DNA of 12,606 nt from assembly GCA_900550855.1 (NCBI GenBank), contig URTQ01000025.1, positions 1 through 12,606 on the forward strand, in the 5' to 3' direction. The notes below the pieces were generated by a model. The model had not been told where the DNA came from, searched no databases, and saw only the letters and a list, made by a program, of their open reading frames with translations. The stretch comes from an uncultured Eubacteriales bacterium. GTDB taxonomy: Bacteria > Bacillota > Clostridia > Christensenellales > CAG-917. Both the position numbers and the translations under genes were made by a program. Shown one piece after another: positions 1 to 6,731 of this stretch; positions within the stretch are counted from its first letter, which is position 1; the number at the start of each line of letters is the position of its first letter.

Positions 1-18
1 GTGTACATAAGCGTACAC
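1..18 (-). terminator. Possible groESL terminator hairpin, cut by window edge
   Basis: A perfect inverted repeat, GTGTAC - six bases - GTACAC, lies about 50 nt downstream of the groEL stop codon. Read on the minus strand it would form a 6-bp hairpin. The stretch that should hold a U-tract falls outside the window, so terminator function is only a guess. Two weaker hairpins, AGGCA/TGCCT at 26-40 and CGCTA/TAGCG at 53-64, lie between it and groEL, and neither has a U-tract on the minus strand. Confidence 0.35.
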
Positions 19-69
19 GATTTTGAGGCAAGCCGTGCCTGACGCAGTTATTCGCTAAATAGCGCGTTT

Positions 70-1698
70 TTAGTACATGTCGGACATACCTGCGGCATTA
101 CCGCCACCCGCCGCCGCAGGCTCTTTTATGTCTGTGACAAGGCTTTCGGTCGTGAGCAAAGTGGACGCGACGGAAGCGGCGTTTTGAAGCGCGCTACGCG
201 TGACTTTGGTCGGGTCGAGAATGCCTGCTTTGACCATATCGCAGTATACTTCTTTTTGTGCGTCGTAGCCGTAGTTGGCTTTCTTTGCGGACATAATGGT
301 GTTTGCGACTATGCCGCCGTCGATACCTGCGTTTGCGGCGATTTGACGTACGGGCGCTTCGAGTGCGCGAAGAACGATTTTTGCACCGGTTGCTTCGTCG
401 CCTTCGAGTTTCGCACAAGCCTTCTTGACTGCGGGAATAATCGAGAGCAAAGCAGTGCCGCCGCCTGCGACGATACCTTCTTCGACTGCCGCGCGAGTTG
501 CGTTGAGAGCGTCTTCGATACGAAGTTTCTTCTCTTTCATTTCAACTTCGGTTGCCGCGCCTACGCCGATAACGGCAACGCCGCCTGCGAGTTTTGCAAC
601 ACGCTCTTGAAGTTTCTCTTTGTCGTATTCGGACGTGGATTCAGCCATTTGAGCGCGAATGGACGCAACTCTTGCCGCGATGTCTTCGCTTGCGCCTGCG
701 CCGCCGACGATGGTCGTGTTGTCCTTATCCACACGCACGGATTTTGCTCTGCCGAGCATATCGAGCGTAACGTCTTTGAGTTCGTAGCCGAGGTCGCTTG
801 AAATATAAGTGCCGCCGGTAAGGATTGCGATGTCTTCGAGATACGCCTTTCTTCTGTCGCCGAATCCGGGGGCTTTGACAGCAACGACGTTGAACACGCC
901 TTTGAGTTTGTTGACGATAATGGTCGTGAGCGCTTCGCCTTCGATGTCGTCGGAAATGATGAGCAACTTCAAGCCGTTTTTAAGCACTTGTTCGAGAAGC
1001 GGAAGAAGTTCTTGAATGTTGCTGATTTTCTTGTCCGTGATGAGAATGACGGGATTGTCGAGTTCAGCGGACATCTTGTCGGTGTTGGTGACGAGGTACG
1101 GCGAAACGTAGCCTCTGTCGAATTGCATACCTTCCACAACGTTGAGTTCGGTGGTCATAGCCTTGCCTTCCTCGATGGTGATTACGCCGTCTTTGCCGAC
1201 CTTTTCCATAGCGTCGGAAATGAGTTGACCTATCTTTTCGTCGCTTGCGGAAATAGAAGCGACTTGCGCGATAGCGGTCTTGTCCTCAACGTCCTTGCTT
1301 ATCTTTTTGAGTTCTTCGACCGCGACGTCCGTTGCCTTCATAATGCCGCGTTTAAGCACCATAGGATTTGCGCCTGCGGCAACGTTTTTCAAGCCTTCTT
1401 TTACGATTGCTTGCGCCAAAACGGAAGCGGTCGTAGTGCCGTCGCCCGCGACGTCGTTGGTCTTGGTTGCGACTTCTCTTATGATTTGCGCGCCCATATT
1501 CTCAAACGGGTCTGCCAAAACTACGTCCTTTGCGATGGTAACGCCGTCGTTCGTCACGAGCGGCGAGCCGTACGGACGGTCGAGAACGACGTTTCTGCCC
1601 TTCGGACCGAGAGTGATTTTAACAGTATTTGCCAAAGCGTCGACGCCTGCTTCGAGAGCCTTTCTTGCGTCATCGCCGTATTTGAATTGCTTTGCCAT
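70..1698 (-). CDS. groEL: GroEL chaperonin, 60 kDa subunit
   Basis: GroEL is the double-ring ATP-dependent chaperonin that encloses unfolded cytosolic proteins under the GroES lid. The 542-residue product is full length and matches the family throughout. Residues 30-34 carry the LGPKG nucleotide-binding segment and 83-90 carry VAGDGTTT, with the catalytic Asp at 86. GYVSPYLVTN (196-205) belongs to the substrate-binding apical domain. EDALNATRAAVEEGIVAGGG (395-414) contains the second catalytic Asp at 396. The start follows an AAGGAGG ribosome binding site at 1705-1711 that overlaps the groES stop codon, and only 11 bp separate the two genes, so they are translated from one message. The C-terminus after EPAAA is a short GGGNAAGMSDMY tail rather than the usual run of Gly-Gly-Met repeats. 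Identification is essentially certain. Confidence 0.99.
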   Translation of the reverse strand: MAKQFKYGDDARKALEAGVDALANTVKITLGPKGRNVVLDRPYGSPLVTNDGVTIAKDVVLADPFENMGAQIIREVATKTNDVAGDGTTTASVLAQAIVKEGLKNVAAGANPMVLKRGIMKATDVAVEELKKISKDVEDKTAIAQVASISASDEKIGQLISDAMEKVGKDGVITIEEGKAMTTELNVVEGMQFDRGYVSPYLVTNTDKMSAELDNPVILITDKKISNIQELLPLLEQVLKNGLKLLIISDDIEGEALTTIIVNKLKGVFNVVAVKAPGFGDRRKAYLEDIAILTGGTYISSDLGYELKDVTLDMLGRAKSVRVDKDNTTIVGGAGASEDIAARVASIRAQMAESTSEYDKEKLQERVAKLAGGVAVIGVGAATEVEMKEKKLRIEDALNATRAAVEEGIVAGGGTALLSIIPAVKKACAKLEGDEATGAKIVLRALEAPVRQIAANAGIDGGIVANTIMSAKKANYGYDAQKEVYCDMVKAGILDPTKVTRSALQNAASVASTLLTTESLVTDIKEPAAAGGGNAAGMSDMY

Positions 1699-1709
1699 AA
1701 ATAGCCTCC

Positions 1710-1994
1710 TTAATCAACGATTGCGAGTATGTCGGATTGACTTACGATGACGACTTCTTCGCCGTCGATTTTGAACTCGCTGCCTGCGTATCTGCTATAA
1801 AGAACGGTGTCGCCCACCTTGACTTGCATTTTTACGTCGTTGCCGTCGATAGTGCCGCCCGGGCCTACTGCGATAACTCTTGCAAGTTGGGGTTTTTCTT
1901 TTGCCGCGCCGGGAAGAACGATTCCGCTTGCGGTTTTTTCATCAGTTTCGATTGCCTTGATGACAACCTTGTCAAACAATGGTTTTATTGTCAT
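1710..1994 (-). CDS. groES: GroES co-chaperonin, 10 kDa subunit
   Basis: GroES forms the heptameric lid of the GroEL chamber. The product is 94 residues, the usual length. It starts MTIKPLFDKVVIKAIETDEK, and its mobile loop holds the hydrophobic Ile-Val-Leu triplet (about 25-27) that docks into GroEL apical domains. The central VGPGG turn and the VGDTVLYSRYAGSE stretch are typical of the family. The start is set by a GGAGG ribosome binding site a few bases upstream (complement of cctcc near 2001-2005). It is the first gene of the groES-groEL operon and sits about 35 nt downstream of a CIRCE-like operator, so HrcA-mediated heat-shock control is expected. Confidence 0.98.
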   Translation of the reverse strand: MTIKPLFDKVVIKAIETDEKTASGIVLPGAAKEKPQLARVIAVGPGGTIDGNDVKMQVKVGDTVLYSRYAGSEFKIDGEEVVIVSQSDILAIVD

Positions 1995-2028
1995 ATTATG
2001 CCTCCGATGTCGAGTTTGAATTTGATGT

Positions 2029-2055
2029 TTAGCAGTCTTTCCGACTGACTGCTAA
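2029..2055 (-). promoter_or_regulatory. CIRCE-type HrcA operator (variant) of groESL
   Basis: The sequence is TTAGCAGTC - 9 bases - GACTGCTAA, a perfect 9-9-9 inverted repeat. The textbook CIRCE element is TTAGCACTC-N9-GAGTGCTAA, so this copy differs by one C-to-G change in the left arm and the matching G-to-C change in the right arm. Its position between the groES promoter and start codon is where HrcA operators normally lie. The function is inferred from architecture and position. Confidence 0.88.
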
Positions 2056-2058
2056 CAG

Positions 2059-2085
2059 TTTATACCATAGGTTGCCAAATGTCAA
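2059..2085 (-). promoter_or_regulatory. Sigma-A promoter of groES-groEL
   Basis: On the minus strand a perfect -35 box TTGACA (2085-2080) is followed by TATAAA (2064-2059) at 15 bp, or by TAAACT (2062-2057) at 17 bp. Either -10 places transcription start beside the CIRCE-like dyad, so a bound repressor would block it. Which -10 is used cannot be decided by reading. Confidence 0.7.
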
Positions 2086-2135
2086 TATATTGTGACTGAT
2101 TTTTTTGTGATTTTGCGTAGATTTTTCCAAAGTCC

Positions 2136-2165
2136 TTGTTGAATAATGCTGTATTTTGTGATAAT
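2136..2165 (+). promoter_or_regulatory. Probable promoter of the dCMP deaminase gene
   Basis: TTGTTG at 2136-2141 is followed at 18 bp by GATAAT (2160-2165). The -10 box is preceded by TG one base away (2157-2158), giving an extended -10 element. It lies about 30 nt before the start codon and faces away from the groESL promoter. Confidence 0.55.
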
Positions 2166-2171
2166 ATCACA
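2157..2171. promoter_or_regulatory. Perfect 15-nt palindrome, candidate operator
   Basis: TGTGATAATATCACA reads as TGTGATA - A - TATCACA, seven bases mirrored around one central base. It covers the -10 box of the putative dCMP deaminase promoter, so a bound dimeric regulator would block polymerase. The TGTGA/TCACA half-sites resemble those of CRP/FNR-family proteins, but the spacing is 5 rather than 6 bases. The regulator is unknown. Confidence 0.5.
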
Positions 2172-2195
2172 TTATAAACGAAAAGAAGGTGCAAA

Positions 2196-2645
2196 ATGAA
2201 CAACTGGGACAAACGTTTTATGGATATGGCAGAGCTTGTGTCCACTTGGACGAGTTGCGCGCGCGAAGGCAGAGCGATAGGCGCGATTATCGTCAAGGAC
2301 AAGCGCATTTTGACTACGGGCTACAACGGCGCGCCCGCGGGAATCCTCAACTGCCGCGACAAAGGCTATTGTATGCGTGATAGGCTTGGCATTAAAAGCG
2401 GCACTTGCGCGGAAAAATGCTATGCAGTCCACGCCGAGCAAAACGCAATCGCGCAAGCGGCAAAATTGGGCGTTTCGGTTGACGGCGCAACGCTTTACTG
2501 CACGCACCAACCCTGCACCATCTGCACCCGAATCATCATCAACAGCGGCATAAAGAGAGTCGTGTACAAGAATCCCTACCCCGACGAATTTTCGATGCAA
2601 CTTTTCGACGAAGCAGGCATAACCGTCGAGAAATTCGAAGACTGA
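2196..2645 (+). CDS. dCMP deaminase (ComEB-type, zinc-dependent)
   Basis: This enzyme hydrolyses dCMP to dUMP, the substrate of thymidylate synthase, in the cytosol. The 149-residue protein has the cytidine/deoxycytidylate deaminase zinc site: HAEQNAI at 79-85 gives the ligand His79 and catalytic Glu81, and PCTIC at 106-110 gives ligands Cys107 and Cys110. The N-terminal TSCAREGRAIGAIIVKDKRI (19-38) and TGYNGAP (41-47) are typical of dCMP deaminases rather than tRNA adenosine or free-cytidine deaminases. Extra cysteines at 53, 59, 71 and 75 may serve a second, structural metal site as in some phage enzymes. The start follows an AAGGTG-type ribosome binding site near 2186-2191. The gene stands alone, divergent from groESL, and ends before a strong terminator. 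The closest alternative is the competence-region homologue ComEB, which is the same enzyme family. Confidence 0.93.
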   Translation: MNNWDKRFMDMAELVSTWTSCAREGRAIGAIIVKDKRILTTGYNGAPAGILNCRDKGYCMRDRLGIKSGTCAEKCYAVHAEQNAIAQAAKLGVSVDGATLYCTHQPCTICTRIIINSGIKRVVYKNPYPDEFSMQLFDEAGITVEKFED

Positions 2646-2687
2646 TTTAGTCAATAATTTACGGAAGAATAATTACCGATAGAAATC

Positions 2688-2722
2688 AAAAATCCCTCGC
2701 AACTGCGAGGGATTTTTTGTTT
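2688..2722. terminator. Bidirectional Rho-independent terminator
   Basis: A 13-bp stem (2688-2700 with 2705-2717, core ATCCCTCGC/GCGAGGGAT) with a 4-base loop is followed by a T-rich run on both strands. It lies between the convergent dCMP deaminase gene and the last gene of the nucleoside transporter operon, and probably ends both transcripts. Confidence 0.93.
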
Positions 2723-2751
2723 TATAAGCGTTTTGCATTCGGCGCAAAAAC

Positions 2752-3702
2752 TTATCTATCTTCTCTAAAATAGGACATACCGAGTGCCGCAGGCGGTTGA
2801 GTTTCGCGCTTGTTGAAGAACGAAATGACGATAAGCACGAGTGCCGTAACCGCGTAAGGAATGATTTGCACGATTTCCTTGCCTGCAAGCGAGGTCGGGA
2901 TAACGTCGTACGAAGCGACGATGTAGAGCATACCGAAGATAAACGAACCGATTATGCCGATACCCGGACGCCACAGCGAGAAGATAACGAGCGCAACGGC
3001 GAGCCAACCGAAAGCGTCAACGACGTATTCGAGAGAGCCTCTCGTGCAAGTCAAAATGTAGCACGCGCCGCCGAGTCCCGCTATTGCCGCGCCAAGCACG
3101 CAAGCGGTGTATTTGTATCCTATGACGTTGATACCCACAGCGTCCGCCGCCGCAGGATTTTCGCCGACAGCCGAAAGAGAAAGTCCTTTTCTCGTCTTTC
3201 TCAACACGAAAGCAACGACGATTGCGATGATAATCGAAACGTAAATGAGCGTGCCGTGCGAGAGGAAGATTTGCGAGAAAGCGTCGTCGCCGACAGAGCC
3301 GAACATAGGTGCGGTAAAGCATTTGCTTGCGCGCACGAAAGTCGTGCCGTCCTTTGCCATCATACGACCCCAGAATCCGAGTACGCCCGTGCCGAGAGTT
3401 GTGAGAGTAAGACCAGTGACGTTTTGGTTACATCTGAGCGTAATCGTAAAGAAGCCGTAAATCAAACCCATAAAGCCTGCAAACAGCATAGCCATAAGGA
3501 TAGCCATAAGGATAACGCCGAAGTCGCTTGCGCCGTTGTTGTAAGCGAGGTTTGCGCCGATACAGCCGCCGACTGCGCCGAGGCACATAGTGCCGGGGAT
3601 TCCGAGATTGAGGTGACCCGATTTTTCTATAATCGTTTCGCCCGTTGAACCGAACAGGAACACCGCGCCGATTCTGATTGCCTGAACTATCATTTCAACC
3701 AT
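2752..3702 (-). CDS. Nucleoside ABC transporter permease, NupQ/YufQ type
   Basis: This is one of two integral membrane subunits of a BMP-dependent purine nucleoside importer. The 316-residue protein is mostly hydrophobic, with about eight to ten predicted membrane segments. GETIIEKSGHLNLGIPG (21-37) and the cytoplasmic coupling segment LSAVGENPAAADAVGINV (176-193), followed by a hydrophobic hairpin (200-217), are hallmarks of the branched-chain/nucleoside-type permease family. The start codon lies 1 bp after the stop of the upstream permease, and its GGAGG site sits inside that gene, so translation is probably coupled. It is the last gene of the operon and ends about 30 nt before a strong terminator. 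It resembles B. subtilis NupQ/YufQ and the second RbsC-like permease of Bmp systems. Substrate is inferred from family and neighbours only. Confidence 0.93.
   Translation of the reverse strand: MVEMIVQAIRIGAVFLFGSTGETIIEKSGHLNLGIPGTMCLGAVGGCIGANLAYNNGASDFGVILMAILMAMLFAGFMGLIYGFFTITLRCNQNVTGLTLTTLGTGVLGFWGRMMAKDGTTFVRASKCFTAPMFGSVGDDAFSQIFLSHGTLIYVSIIIAIVVAFVLRKTRKGLSLSAVGENPAAADAVGINVIGYKYTACVLGAAIAGLGGACYILTCTRGSLEYVVDAFGWLAVALVIFSLWRPGIGIIGSFIFGMLYIVASYDVIPTSLAGKEIVQIIPYAVTALVLIVISFFNKRETQPPAALGMSYFREDR
3488..3511 (-). repeat. Tandem 12-bp repeat inside permease gene
   Basis: Two exact copies of a 12-bp unit (plus-strand atagccataagg) lie head to tail at 3488-3499 and 3500-3511. They encode ILMA-ILMA (residues 64-71) in a membrane segment. 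The unit is a multiple of three, so gain or loss of a copy would keep frame. It is probably incidental. Confidence 0.6.
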
Positions 3703-3703
3703 A

Positions 3704-4942
3704 TCACTTTTCCTCCTTCTCTTCGTCGCTTAACGACGTCGAAACGGAATCCTCGCCGACGGCCGTTTCGTCATCGGCGGATTCGGTTACGGACGATTCT
3801 TCCGCCCCGTTTCCGTTGCCTTGAACGTACTTTTTGGTGACGACGGAAGCAAGTTTGAGTTTGTTTCCGACAAGAGAGTGCTTGAACACGACTTTGTAGT
3901 TGATGAAGAACTCGGTTGCGATTATGCAAAGGAAGAAGATACCTGTCATAACCGACGGATAAGAAGTTCCGAGTCTGCCGTAAGTGCCGACCTCGCTCGA
4001 ACCCGTGCTGATAAACACGACGAGGAAGGACGTAAGCACCATTGCAAGCGGATTGAAGTGGGCGAGCCAAGAAACCAAAACTGCGGTAAAACCTCTGCCG
4101 TTGACGGTGGAAGAGCCGTGAATCGAATGGTTTTTGACCGAAACGAGCAAGAATCCCGCAATGCCGCAAATCAAACCGCAAAGAATCAACGTGCGGATAA
4201 TAACTTTTTTGGTGTTGATACCGATATATCTTGCGGTGTTCGCGCTCTCGCCTACGACGGTGAGTTCGTAGCCGTGCTTGCTATATTTAAGGTAAATCGC
4301 AATAAGAACGGTTATAACTGCAACGATGATTATCGTAAGTATATACTCGTTTCCTGCGATGGGCGGAACGACGCCTTCGGTGAAGAACATATCGCCCGTG
4401 CCGTTCGGCTTGACCTTTTTGATGAAGTAGTTTACGAGGCAAGTTGCGATGTAGTTCATCATAAGAGTCAAAAGCGTTTCGTTGGTGTTCCATTTCGCCT
4501 TGAACAAAGCGGGAATGACCGCCCACGCCATACCGAAGACGAGAGAAAGCAGAAACGCGAGGATAATCGTGCCTGCGTCGTTGATTTTGCCGCCGAGATA
4601 ATAGGTGATGACGGCGCAACCGAGCGCGCCCATAAGCACTTGACCTTCGCCGCCGATGTTCCAGAACTTCATTTTGAAGCAAGGCGTAACGGCGAGTGCG
4701 AGCAAGAGCAAAATAGCGGTTTCACGCAACACGTTCCAGATTTGCATTCCCGAACCGAAAATGCCTTGGAAGAAGTATTGAAAGAAGAATCCGAATCCTT
4801 CCCCCGTTGCCGCAACCGTGATTATTGCGCACAAAAGAATGGAAAACACGAACGCCGCCGCACGAATGAGCCACGCTCTTTTTTGATTCGAGTCCGTTCT
4901 TTTTACGAGATGGAAAAGAGGTTCTCTGACGGTTTTAGTCAT
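3704..4942 (-). CDS. Nucleoside ABC transporter permease, NupP/YufP type, with acidic tail
   Basis: This is the first of the two membrane subunits of the BMP-type nucleoside importer. Of 412 residues, about 25-350 form the permease core. FWNIGGEGQVLMGALG (93-108) and LTVVGESANTARYIGINTKK (227-246) are family signatures; the second is the coupling helix that contacts the ATPase. The N-terminus is cytosolic and basic. Residues from about 372 onward form a hydrophilic tail of roughly 40 residues, rich in Glu, Asp, Ser and Gly, that is not part of the fold; family members usually stop soon after the last helix. The start overlaps the end of the ATPase gene by 8 nt and follows an AAGGGGG site inside it. 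The distal permease begins 1 bp downstream. The family call is secure, while the exact nucleoside specificity is inferred. Confidence 0.93.
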   Translation of the reverse strand: MTKTVREPLFHLVKRTDSNQKRAWLIRAAAFVFSILLCAIITVAATGEGFGFFFQYFFQGIFGSGMQIWNVLRETAILLLLALAVTPCFKMKFWNIGGEGQVLMGALGCAVITYYLGGKINDAGTIILAFLLSLVFGMAWAVIPALFKAKWNTNETLLTLMMNYIATCLVNYFIKKVKPNGTGDMFFTEGVVPPIAGNEYILTIIIVAVITVLIAIYLKYSKHGYELTVVGESANTARYIGINTKKVIIRTLILCGLICGIAGFLLVSVKNHSIHGSSTVNGRGFTAVLVSWLAHFNPLAMVLTSFLVVFISTGSSEVGTYGRLGTSYPSVMTGIFFLCIIATEFFINYKVVFKHSLVGNKLKLASVVTKKYVQGNGNGAEESSVTESADDETAVGEDSVSTSLSDEEKEEK

Positions 4943-6635
4943 TTTGCGTATCCCCCTTCTCTGTGATATATTCGTCGAAACGTTCGACGTTTTCGGGCAT
5001 TTTTGTCATAAGCATACCGATTTGTTCTTTTGTCGTAGTTCTTGCGTCCACGATTCCGCTGACTTTTCCGCCGCACATAACGAGGATTCTGTCCGAAAGC
5101 GCGAGCAAAACGTCGAGGTCCTCGCCGACGAACACGACCGCAACGCCCTTCTCTTTCTGTTCGTTGAGAAGATTGTAAATCATATACGACGAGTTGATGT
5201 CAAGACCTCTTACGGGATAAGCTGCCATAAGCACGGTAGGCGCGGCGGCGATTTCACGACCGACGAGCACTTTTTGCACGTTACCGCCCGACAAACGTCT
5301 GACGGGGGTCTTGACGGACGGCGTGACGACTTCGAGGTCGTGAACTATGGTTTCCGCCAAATTCTTCGGGGATTGTCTGTCGACGAACATCGAATGACCT
5401 TTTCTGTACGAGCGAAGCATCATATTGTCCACGAGGTTCATACTTCCCACGAGTCCCATACCCAGTCTGTCTTCGGGGACGAAGGACAATCTCACGCCCA
5501 AATCTCTGATTTGAACGGGCGATTTCGAGCGCAAATCGACTTCTTGGTCGTTTTGTTTGGGGTCGAAATATCTGATTTCGCCGTTTTCGAGACGAACGAG
5601 TCCCGCAATGGATTCGAGCATTTCTTTCTGACCGCTTCCGGCAATACCCGCAACGCCGAGAATTTCGCCTGAATAGAGGCTAAACGAAACGTCGGTGAGC
5701 GCATACATACCTTCTCTGTTCTTGCAAGTGAGGTTTTCCACGGCAAGACGTTTTTTCGTGTCGTGCGGAAGCGTGCGGTTGATTTCGAGTTCCACTTTCT
5801 GACCGACCATCATTTCGGTGAGTTGTTGCTCGTTGGTATCCTTCGTATTTACGGTTGCGATATGTTCGCCTTTGCGAAGCACCGCCACTCTGTCGCTTAT
5901 TTCCATAACCTCGTTGAGTTTGTGCGTGATTATGATGATTGACTTTCCGTCCTCTCTCATCTTGCGCAAAACGTCAAAGAGTTTTTGAATTTCCTGCGGC
6001 GTCAAAACCGCCGTCGGCTCGTCGAGAATGAGAATATCCGCGCCTCTGTACAGCACTTTTATGATTTCGACGGTCTGTTTTTCGGAAACGGACAAGTCGT
6101 AAACCTTTCTCGACAAATCGAGGTTAAAGCCGTATTTGTCGACGACTTCTTGAAGTTTTTTTGCTCTGTTGCGCTTGAGATAGTCGAATTTGACATATTC
6201 GCCGAACGCTTTGAACGGAAGCGCAATGTATTTCAAAACCGCCAAGAACTTTGCTTTGGCGTCGTTTTTATCTTCGTTTTTGATTTTTTCGACTTCGCCC
6301 TTAAACTCGAACATGAATTTTTCACCCAAAATGATGTTGTCGCACGCGGTGAATAAATCGACGAGTTTGAAGTGTTGGTGAATCATACCGATTTTGTACT
6401 TGAACGCGTCGATGGGCGATTTGATGACCACTTCTTCGCCGTTCACGAAGATTTTGCCTTCGTCGGGAAAGTATATGCCTGCGAGCATATTCATCAGCGT
6501 GGTCTTGCCGCTGCCGTTTTCGCCGAGAACTGAAAGAATCTCGCCCTTTCTCACGTCGAAATCGACGTTCGAGTTTGCGATCGTGCTTCCGAATCTCTTG
6601 GAAACGTTTTTCATTTCAACAATGATTTCGCTCAT
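4935..6635 (-). CDS. Nucleoside ABC transporter ATP-binding protein, NupO/YufO type (double ABC)
   Basis: This 566-residue cytosolic ATPase carries two ABC domains in one chain and powers the BMP-type importer. Domain 1 has Walker A GENGSGKT (38-45), Q-loop Gln87, signature LSVSE (181-185), Walker B ILILDEP (201-207) and H-loop His238. Domain 2 is degenerate, as usual in this family: its Walker A position reads GIAGSGQK (330-337), its signature LSGGN (448-452) is intact, and the Walker B region reads VLMAAYPVRGLD with no catalytic Glu. One working and one dead ATP site are therefore expected. Between Q-loop and signature of domain 1, residues about 105-160 form a charged, Lys-rich stretch some 40 residues longer than in typical NupO-like proteins. 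The domain 1 signature has Ser where Gly is usual. I chose the Met at 6635 because TACGGAGGAC lies just upstream; the frame stays open 66 nt further up, but only through an intergenic hairpin. Confidence 0.93.
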   Translation of the reverse strand: MSEIIVEMKNVSKRFGSTIANSNVDFDVRKGEILSVLGENGSGKTTLMNMLAGIYFPDEGKIFVNGEEVVIKSPIDAFKYKIGMIHQHFKLVDLFTACDNIILGEKFMFEFKGEVEKIKNEDKNDAKAKFLAVLKYIALPFKAFGEYVKFDYLKRNRAKKLQEVVDKYGFNLDLSRKVYDLSVSEKQTVEIIKVLYRGADILILDEPTAVLTPQEIQKLFDVLRKMREDGKSIIIITHKLNEVMEISDRVAVLRKGEHIATVNTKDTNEQQLTEMMVGQKVELEINRTLPHDTKKRLAVENLTCKNREGMYALTDVSFSLYSGEILGVAGIAGSGQKEMLESIAGLVRLENGEIRYFDPKQNDQEVDLRSKSPVQIRDLGVRLSFVPEDRLGMGLVGSMNLVDNMMLRSYRKGHSMFVDRQSPKNLAETIVHDLEVVTPSVKTPVRRLSGGNVQKVLVGREIAAAPTVLMAAYPVRGLDINSSYMIYNLLNEQKEKGVAVVFVGEDLDVLLALSDRILVMCGGKVSGIVDARTTTKEQIGMLMTKMPENVERFDEYITEKGDTQND

Positions 6636-6640
6636 TGTAT

Positions 6641-6649
6641 GTCCTCCGT
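6641..6649 (-). promoter_or_regulatory. Ribosome binding site fixing the ATPase start at 6635
   Basis: On the minus strand ACGGAGGAC ends 5 nt before the ATG at 6635. The upstream in-frame ATG at 6701 lies within a hairpin stem and has no such site, so the shorter start is preferred. Bases CCGTA at 6673-6669 could pair with the TACGG of this site, which would hide part of it. Confidence 0.8.
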
Positions 6650-6662
6650 AAAAAGAGTTAAA

Positions 6663-6676
6663 GCACCCTACGGTGC
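6663..6676 (-). other. Small second intercistronic hairpin
   Basis: On the minus strand GCACC - 4 bases - GGTGC forms a 5-bp stem, followed after a few bases by a T-rich stretch (TTTAACTCTTTTT). It lies between the strong hairpin at 6687-6715 and the ATPase ribosome binding site, and overlaps bases that could pair with that site instead. It could be a weak terminator, part of a switch, or nothing. Confidence 0.35.
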
Positions 6677-6686
6677 CGAAAAGAAT

Positions 6687-6715
6687 CGGATAAGCGGGCA
6701 ACGCCCGCTTATCCG
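6687..6715 (-). terminator. Strong intercistronic hairpin after lipoprotein gene (partial terminator or stabiliser)
   Basis: A perfect 13-bp stem, CGGATAAGCGGGC paired with GCCCGCTTATCCG around a 3-base loop, starts 16 nt after the lipoprotein stop codon. On the minus strand it is followed by ATTCTTTTC, a weak U-tract. In binding-protein transporter operons such hairpins often trim or protect the 3' end, so that the binding protein is made in excess over the membrane subunits. That role is inferred here. Confidence 0.7.
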
Positions 6716-6731
6716 TATTTTCATTTGATTA

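Noticed and set aside
988..1704. Long plus-strand open frames opposite groEL (also 184-801)
   Set aside because: They lie wholly antisense to groEL, have no ribosome binding site, and are Cys/Phe/His-rich shadows of its codon use.
2080..2097. NrdR-box-like sequence around the groES -35 (CAATATATTG palindrome)
   Set aside because: It is a short AT-rich palindrome, and no second box is seen at the 31-32 bp spacing expected for paired NrdR boxes.
3821..4966. 381-codon plus-strand frame opposite the first permease, and similar ones at 2797-3648 and 6807-8024
   Set aside because: Each mirrors a well-identified gene in the opposite strand, has abnormal charged or Cys/Phe/Val-rich composition and no ribosome binding site. 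Scarcity of stop codons on the reverse strand comes from the codon choice of the real genes.
6636..6701. N-terminal extension of the ATPase by 22 residues
   Set aside because: It would translate an intergenic hairpin and lacks a ribosome binding site, whereas a strong one precedes 6635.
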